In this document: positions 5,608 to 9,435 of the stretch, piece by piece
Numbering within the stretch: the first letter of the stretch is position 1
Layout of the letters: every line of letters begins with the position of its first letter
Assembly: GCA_959604115.1 (NCBI GenBank)
Contig: CAUHBW010000125.1
Coordinates: 1 to 9,435, forward strand
Length of the DNA: 9,435 nucleotides
Direction: 5' to 3'
Origin: an uncultured Bilophila sp.
GTDB taxonomy: Bacteria > Desulfobacterota > Desulfovibrionia > Desulfovibrionales > Desulfovibrionaceae
The notes under the pieces: model-generated
What the model saw: only the letters and a program-made list of their open reading frames with translations
What the model was told of the DNA's origin: nothing
The model's database searches: none
Made by a program: the position numbers and the translations under genes

Positions 5608-6585
5608 ATGCACAAACATTTGATCGCGGCTGTTCTCAGCCTCGCTGTGGCCCTGACCGGCGCTTCCGCCCTTGAAGCACACGCCAAAACGACCTTCGTC
5701 ACCATCGGCACCGGCGGCATCACCGGCGTGTACTACCCCACCGGCGGCGCCATCGCCAAGATCGTCAACGCCAAGAAGGACAAGTACGACATCCGGGCGA
5801 CGGTCGAATCCACCGGCGCGTCCGTGTTCAACATCAATGCGATCATGTCCGGCGATCTCGAATTCGGCATCGCGCAGGCCGACCGCCAGTATCAGGCCTA
5901 CAATGGGCTTTCCGAATGGGAAGGCAAGCCGCAGAAGGATCTGCGGGCCGTGTTCGCGCTGGCTCCCGAAGCCGTCACCTTCATCGCCGCCGAAGACTCC
6001 GGCATCAAGTCGCTGAAGGACGCCAAGGGCAAGAGCGTCAACATCGGCAACCCCGGCTCCGGCAACCGCCAGAACGCCATCGACGTTTTCGAAGCCGCCG
6101 GCATCAATGTCGAAAAGGATCTCAAAGCCGAAAGCATCAAGGCCGCCGACGCGCCCCGCATGGTGCAGGACGGCCGCATCGACGGCTTCTTCTACACTGT
6201 GGGCCATCCCAACGGGAACATCAAGGAAGCCACCGCCGGCAAGCGCAAGTGCCGCATCGTCTCCATCCCCGACATCGAGCCGCTGGTCAAGAAGTTCCCC
6301 TACTACTCCCTCACCGAAATCGACATGAGCCAGTACCCCGAAGCCACCAACGCCAAGGAAAAGGTGGTGACCGTGGGCATGCTCGCGACCTTCGTGACCT
6401 CCGCCAAGGTGTCGGACGACGTCGTGTACGCCGTCACCAAAGAAGTTTTCGAGAATCTTGACGAATTCAAGAAGCTGCACCCCGCCCTCAACGGCCTCAC
6501 CCGTGAAGGCATGCTCCAGGGCCTGACCGCGCCCATCCACCCCGGCGCCATGAAGTATTACAAGGAAGTCGGCCTGATGAAGTAG
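5608..6585 (+). CDS. TRAP transporter TAXI-family periplasmic binding protein
   Basis: Extracytoplasmic receptor that captures the substrate and delivers it to the TRAP permease encoded next. Length 325 residues, usual for TAXI proteins. A Sec signal peptide is clear: MHKH, hydrophobic LIAAVLSLAVALTGA, cleavage after AHA (residue 26). Mature family motifs: TFVTIGTGGITGVYYPTGGA (29-48), VESTGASVFN and SGDLEFGIAQAD (about 65-93), and KSVNIGNPGSGNRQNA (about 142-157). The chosen ATG has AGGGAGAG about eight bases upstream; the in-frame ATG 39 bases earlier lies within the promoter/operator and would mask the signal peptide. Characterised TAXI receptors bind small carboxylates or amino acids such as glutamate, but specificity cannot be read off here. 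It is the first gene of a rightward operon. Confidence 0.95.
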   Translation: MHKHLIAAVLSLAVALTGASALEAHAKTTFVTIGTGGITGVYYPTGGAIAKIVNAKKDKYDIRATVESTGASVFNINAIMSGDLEFGIAQADRQYQAYNGLSEWEGKPQKDLRAVFALAPEAVTFIAAEDSGIKSLKDAKGKSVNIGNPGSGNRQNAIDVFEAAGINVEKDLKAESIKAADAPRMVQDGRIDGFFYTVGHPNGNIKEATAGKRKCRIVSIPDIEPLVKKFPYYSLTEIDMSQYPEATNAKEKVVTVGMLATFVTSAKVSDDVVYAVTKEVFENLDEFKKLHPALNGLTREGMLQGLTAPIHPGAMKYYKEVGLMK

Positions 6586-6748
6586 GCAAGGGGCGGATTC
6601 GTCCGCCCTTCGCTTCCTCCTGAAGCGTTCCGGCCGGGATTGGGCGTTCGTCCGATCCCGGCATCCTTGCACTCTTCTCCCGGGCGTCCGCTTGCCCCGG
6701 CCGCGCTTCCGCGCCGCCGTCACCTCAGCTCCATTTCTAGGGATTCAC
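6586..6748 (+). promoter_or_regulatory. Three tandem hairpins between the TRAP receptor and permease genes
   Basis: The gap contains no gene but three consecutive perfect or near-perfect stem-loops. These are 6591-6608 (GGGCGGA stem with a TTCG tetraloop, six bases after the receptor stop codon), 6611-6627 (CGCTTC, 5-base loop) and 6633-6662 (a 13-pair stem with two G-T pairs, GTTC loop, core GCCGGGAT). None is followed by a real T-run, so they look less like a full terminator than like mRNA-stabilising or processing structures. These would give more receptor than permease, as binding-protein transport operons commonly do. The permease ribosome site (TAGGG, 6738-6742) lies well beyond them. 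Confidence 0.6.
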
Positions 6749-8842
6749 ATGCCCCATACTCATAGTGAGCAGTCTCCAATCGGGGATGACTACAGGGAAA
6801 AGCTGGTCGCGGCCGAACACGGGCTGCGCGGCGACACCGTGGGCATCACCCGCATCATCACAATGGTCCTCGCGCTCTGCTGGTCGCTGTTCCAGCTGGC
6901 GTCGGCGAGTTTCCTGCTTCTCGACACGGTGTACATCCGCGCAATCCATCTGGCCTTCGCCATCAGCCTCGTCTACTTCAACATCCCAATGATCAAGATT
7001 TCGGGGACGTCGTGGCGCTGGGACCTGCGCATCCTGCTCGCCATGAACCGAGTCACCATCCTCGACTATCTGCTCGGCATCATTGCGGCGTTCTGCGCGC
7101 TGTACATCGTCGTCGACTATGAGGGAATCGCCTCGCGCGCCGGCGTGCCCACGACGCGGGACATCATTTTCGGGTTCATGCTGGTGGTTCTGCTGCTGGA
7201 AGCCACCCGCCGCGTCATCGGGCCCGCCCTGCCGGTCATCGCGAGCGTCTTCATCGTCTATGTCTTCACCGGACCGCACCTTCCCGATTTTCTCGCCTTC
7301 AAGGGCGCGTCCCTGTCCCGCTTCATCGCCCAGATGACGATGGACACGGAAGGCATCTACGGCGTGCCGCTGCACGTGTCGGCCACGGTCGTGTTTCTCT
7401 TCGTGCTGTTCGGCACCATGCTGGAACGCGCGGGGGGCGGAAACTTCTTCATCCAGCTCGCCATCAGCGGGCTCGGACGGTTCCGGGGCGGCGCGGCGAA
7501 GGCCGCCGTTCTCGGCAGCGCGCTCACCGGCGTGGTTTCCGGTTCGAGCATCGCCAACGTGGTCACCACCGGCACCTTCACCATTCCGTTGATGAAGAAG
7601 GTGGGCTATCCCGCGCACAAGGCCGCCGCCGTCGAAGTGGCCTCCTCCATCAACGGCCAGCTCGCCCCGCCGGTCATGGGCGCGGCCGCGTTCATCATCG
7701 CGGAATACGTCAACGTCCCGTACATCGAAGTCGCCAAGGCGGCGGCCATTCCGGCGTTCGCGGCCTATGCGGGCCTTCTGTGGATCACCCACGTCGAAGC
7801 CTGCAAGCTCGGCCTGCGCGGCCTGTCCAAATCCGAACTGCCGTCCTTCTGGAAGACGCTGCGCGAGGGCCTGCACTTCCTCATCCCCATAGGAATGCTC
7901 CTCTACGAACTGGTGGTCCTCCAGCACTCCGCCGAGCTGTCCGTGTTCCGGGCCATCGTGGTGCTGTCGCTCATCATGCTCGGGCAGCCGATCGTTCTCG
8001 CCATCCTGCACAAAAAGTCCAAACGGAAGGCATTCAAGGAAGGCGTCAAGACGCTTCTCCTGTCCATGTCGGCGGGCGGCAGCAATATGGCGGGCGTCGC
8101 CATGGCCACCGCGTCGGCGGGCATCATCGTGGGGTGCGTCTCGCTCGGCCTCGGTCAGCAGATTACGTCCTTCGTGGAAATCCTTTCCGCGGGCAACATC
8201 TTCCTGCTGCTCCTGATCACGGCGCTGGCGAGTCTGCTGCTCGGCATGGGCCTGCCCACCACGGCGAACTACATCATCATGGCCTCGCTGACGGCTCCCA
8301 TCCTCGTGCAGCTCGCCTCGGGCTTCGTCATCCACGGCGTCGCGCTGGCGGTGCCGCTGATCGCGGCGCACCTGTATTGCTTCTACTTCGGCATTCTGGC
8401 GGACGACACGCCGCCGGTCGGCCTCGCCGCCTACGCGGCGGCGGCCATCGCGGACACTTCGCCCATCGCCACGGGCGTTCAGGGTTTCCTTTACGACATC
8501 CGCACCGCCATCCTGCCCCTGATGTTCATCTTCAACCACGACATCATCCTGTGGGGCATCAACAGCGTGCCCGAGGCGCTGTTCATCTACCTCATGACGG
8601 TGCTCGGCTGCATGGCCTTCGCCTCGCTGACGCAGGGCTGGTTCATTGCCAAGAACACGCTGGCGGACGCCCTCCTGCTGCTGTTCTCCACGGTCATCAT
8701 GCTCTACCCGGCCCTGCTGACGGGCTTCTTCCTGCCGCATGACCAGCGGTACTGGGGCTACGTCATCGGCATGATCGTCATGGCCCTGCTTGCGTTCATG
8801 CAGTATTCGCGAACCCCCAAGGCCACGGAGGCGGCAGCATGA
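6749..8842 (+). CDS. TRAP transporter fused DctQ-DctM permease (4TM/12TM)
   Basis: Inner-membrane permease that moves the receptor-bound solute using a Na+ or H+ gradient. The 697 residues fit TAXI-type fused permeases. The N-terminal DctQ-like part has hydrophobic segments at about 34-58, 63-82, 105-122 and 139-150, ending in EATRRVIGPALP. The large DctM-like part follows: GTMLERAGGGNFFIQLA (222-238), TGVVSGSSIANVVTTGTFTI (260-279), SSINGQLAPPVMGAAAFI, SMSAGGSNMAGVAMATASAGIIVG (from about 439), GMGLPTTANYIIMASLTAPI (from about 499), and FGILADDTPPVGLAAYAAA. ATG 6749 follows TAGGG by six bases; a longer reading frame upstream overlaps the hairpin region and lacks a ribosome site. It overlaps the next gene by ATGA, so translation of the two is probably coupled. 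Confidence 0.96.
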   Translation: MPHTHSEQSPIGDDYREKLVAAEHGLRGDTVGITRIITMVLALCWSLFQLASASFLLLDTVYIRAIHLAFAISLVYFNIPMIKISGTSWRWDLRILLAMNRVTILDYLLGIIAAFCALYIVVDYEGIASRAGVPTTRDIIFGFMLVVLLLEATRRVIGPALPVIASVFIVYVFTGPHLPDFLAFKGASLSRFIAQMTMDTEGIYGVPLHVSATVVFLFVLFGTMLERAGGGNFFIQLAISGLGRFRGGAAKAAVLGSALTGVVSGSSIANVVTTGTFTIPLMKKVGYPAHKAAAVEVASSINGQLAPPVMGAAAFIIAEYVNVPYIEVAKAAAIPAFAAYAGLLWITHVEACKLGLRGLSKSELPSFWKTLREGLHFLIPIGMLLYELVVLQHSAELSVFRAIVVLSLIMLGQPIVLAILHKKSKRKAFKEGVKTLLLSMSAGGSNMAGVAMATASAGIIVGCVSLGLGQQITSFVEILSAGNIFLLLLITALASLLLGMGLPTTANYIIMASLTAPILVQLASGFVIHGVALAVPLIAAHLYCFYFGILADDTPPVGLAAYAAAAIADTSPIATGVQGFLYDIRTAILPLMFIFNHDIILWGINSVPEALFIYLMTVLGCMAFASLTQGWFIAKNTLADALLLLFSTVIMLYPALLTGFFLPHDQRYWGYVIGMIVMALLAFMQYSRTPKATEAAA

Positions 8843-9384
8843 AAGCGAAGACGCCCTTTCGCCGCAAACGGCTGATCCAGACCCCCGGCACGCAGGTTCC
8901 CGTCACCGAGGTGCGGATCGAGCGGGAATTGCAGTGTTCGCGCTGCAAGGCCACCTTCCCGGATTATCTCGCCCGCTGTCCCGAATGCGGGAGCGAGGAA
9001 TGGATCGGTCTTGTGGAGGTCAACCCCTACACGCGGATGCCGATGGAAACCTTCCTGAAAGCCTGCGGACATCTGCTCTGGCTCATCGGGACCGTGGGGT
9101 TCCTCGTGCTCCTGTGGCAGACGGACTCTTCCGACGCCGAGACGAACAAGCTGTTCGCCTACGCCGCCGTGCTGCTGCTCTTTTGCAGCGTGCTGTTCTC
9201 CGCCGCCTATTTCGGCATGAGCGAGATCATGCGCCGCATCCTCCGCATGCAGCGCCGCCTGCGCGCCTTCCACGAGAACTACCGCGACGACCAGCCCGGC
9301 GGCTGCAACGCCCGCACCTTCCAGCACAAGCTCGCCGTCCGCCGCCTGCAGGGCTACGGCACGCCCATCAACAAGATGCAGTAA
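8839..9384 (+). CDS. Zinc-ribbon membrane protein of unknown function, coupled to TRAP permease
   Basis: I do not recognise a named family. The 181 residues show a basic N-terminus (FRRKRLIQ) and a four-cysteine zinc ribbon, C33-x2-C36-x10-C47-x2-C50 (CSRCKATFPDYLARCPECGSEEW). Two hydrophobic segments follow (about 72-93 and 105-125), then a strongly basic tail (IMRRILRMQRRLRAF). Positive charge on both sides suggests that both termini, including the zinc ribbon, are cytoplasmic. Its ATG overlaps the permease stop (ATGA), so it is almost certainly made together with the permease. That suggests an accessory, assembly or regulatory role in this TRAP system. The role is inferred from position only. 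A hairpin 18 bases after the stop closes the operon. Confidence 0.88.
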   Translation: MKAKTPFRRKRLIQTPGTQVPVTEVRIERELQCSRCKATFPDYLARCPECGSEEWIGLVEVNPYTRMPMETFLKACGHLLWLIGTVGFLVLLWQTDSSDAETNKLFAYAAVLLLFCSVLFSAAYFGMSEIMRRILRMQRRLRAFHENYRDDQPGGCNARTFQHKLAVRRLQGYGTPINKMQ

Positions 9385-9401
9385 ACGAATGTGGGGGAGG
9401 G

Positions 9402-9435
9402 GAGAGGAAACCTTTCTGGAGAAAGGTTTCCTCTC
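9402..9435 (+). terminator. Probable terminator hairpin at the end of the TRAP operon
   Basis: GAGAGGAAACCTTTC (9402-9416) pairs perfectly with 9421-9435 over a TGGA loop: a 15-bp stem, 18 bases after the last stop codon. The window ends at the last stem base, so the T-run that would confirm an intrinsic terminator is not visible. Confidence 0.7.

Noticed and set aside
4744..6723. 659-codon minus-strand open frame spanning the receptor gene and divergent control region
   Set aside because: Crosses a well-supported TAXI receptor gene and promoter region; composition is that of an antisense frame.
6737..8740. 667-codon minus-strand open frame across the permease
   Set aside because: Antisense to a membrane protein, giving an Arg/Asp/His-rich product; no ribosome site or family similarity.

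Overview
The window looks like chromosomal DNA from a GC-rich member of the Desulfovibrionaceae (Desulfovibrio/Bilophila type). This rests on the overall character of the Rho protein, the combination of AGCS symporter and fused TAXI-TRAP transporter, and the codon use. It is an inference from remembered families, not from a search, so the genus is not fixed. Six protein genes are well supported. No RNA gene, insertion sequence, CRISPR array or prophage gene was seen.

Left part, leftward strand: a perfect 40-bp palindrome (1-40, bidirectional terminator) lies beyond the end of rho (109-1407), whose upstream region carries three consecutive 7-bp hairpins and a possible promoter. A hairpin-rich gap of nearly 400 bases then leads to a sodium:alanine/glycine symporter of the AGCS family (1794-3149) with its own terminator. 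Next comes an AT-rich gap of about 480 bases (3150-3629). It holds a rightward intrinsic-terminator structure with no obvious gene behind it, and three tandem 22-23-bp repeats, each with an ATTG-N6-CAAT inverted repeat. These repeats abut the stop codon of a regulator gene.

Centre and right: two divergent units share a 275-base control region (5333-5607). Leftward, an AbgA-like M20 amidohydrolase (4013-5332) is followed 14 bases later by a small ModE-N-terminal-type winged-helix regulator (3630-3998). Rightward, a TAXI-type TRAP periplasmic binding protein (5608-6585) is followed by a fused DctQ-DctM permease (6749-8842) and a zinc-ribbon membrane protein of unknown function (8839-9384). The last two overlap by ATGA. 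A 15-bp hairpin at the window edge probably ends this operon.

Together the central genes suggest an uptake-and-hydrolysis module. The TRAP system would import an amide-linked carboxylate, such as an N-acyl or aminobenzoyl amino acid, the amidohydrolase would cleave it, and the small regulator would control both units. The substrate is unknown. The least described parts are the zinc-ribbon protein coupled to the permease, the tandem operator-like array, and the stacked RNA hairpins between the TRAP genes and in front of rho.
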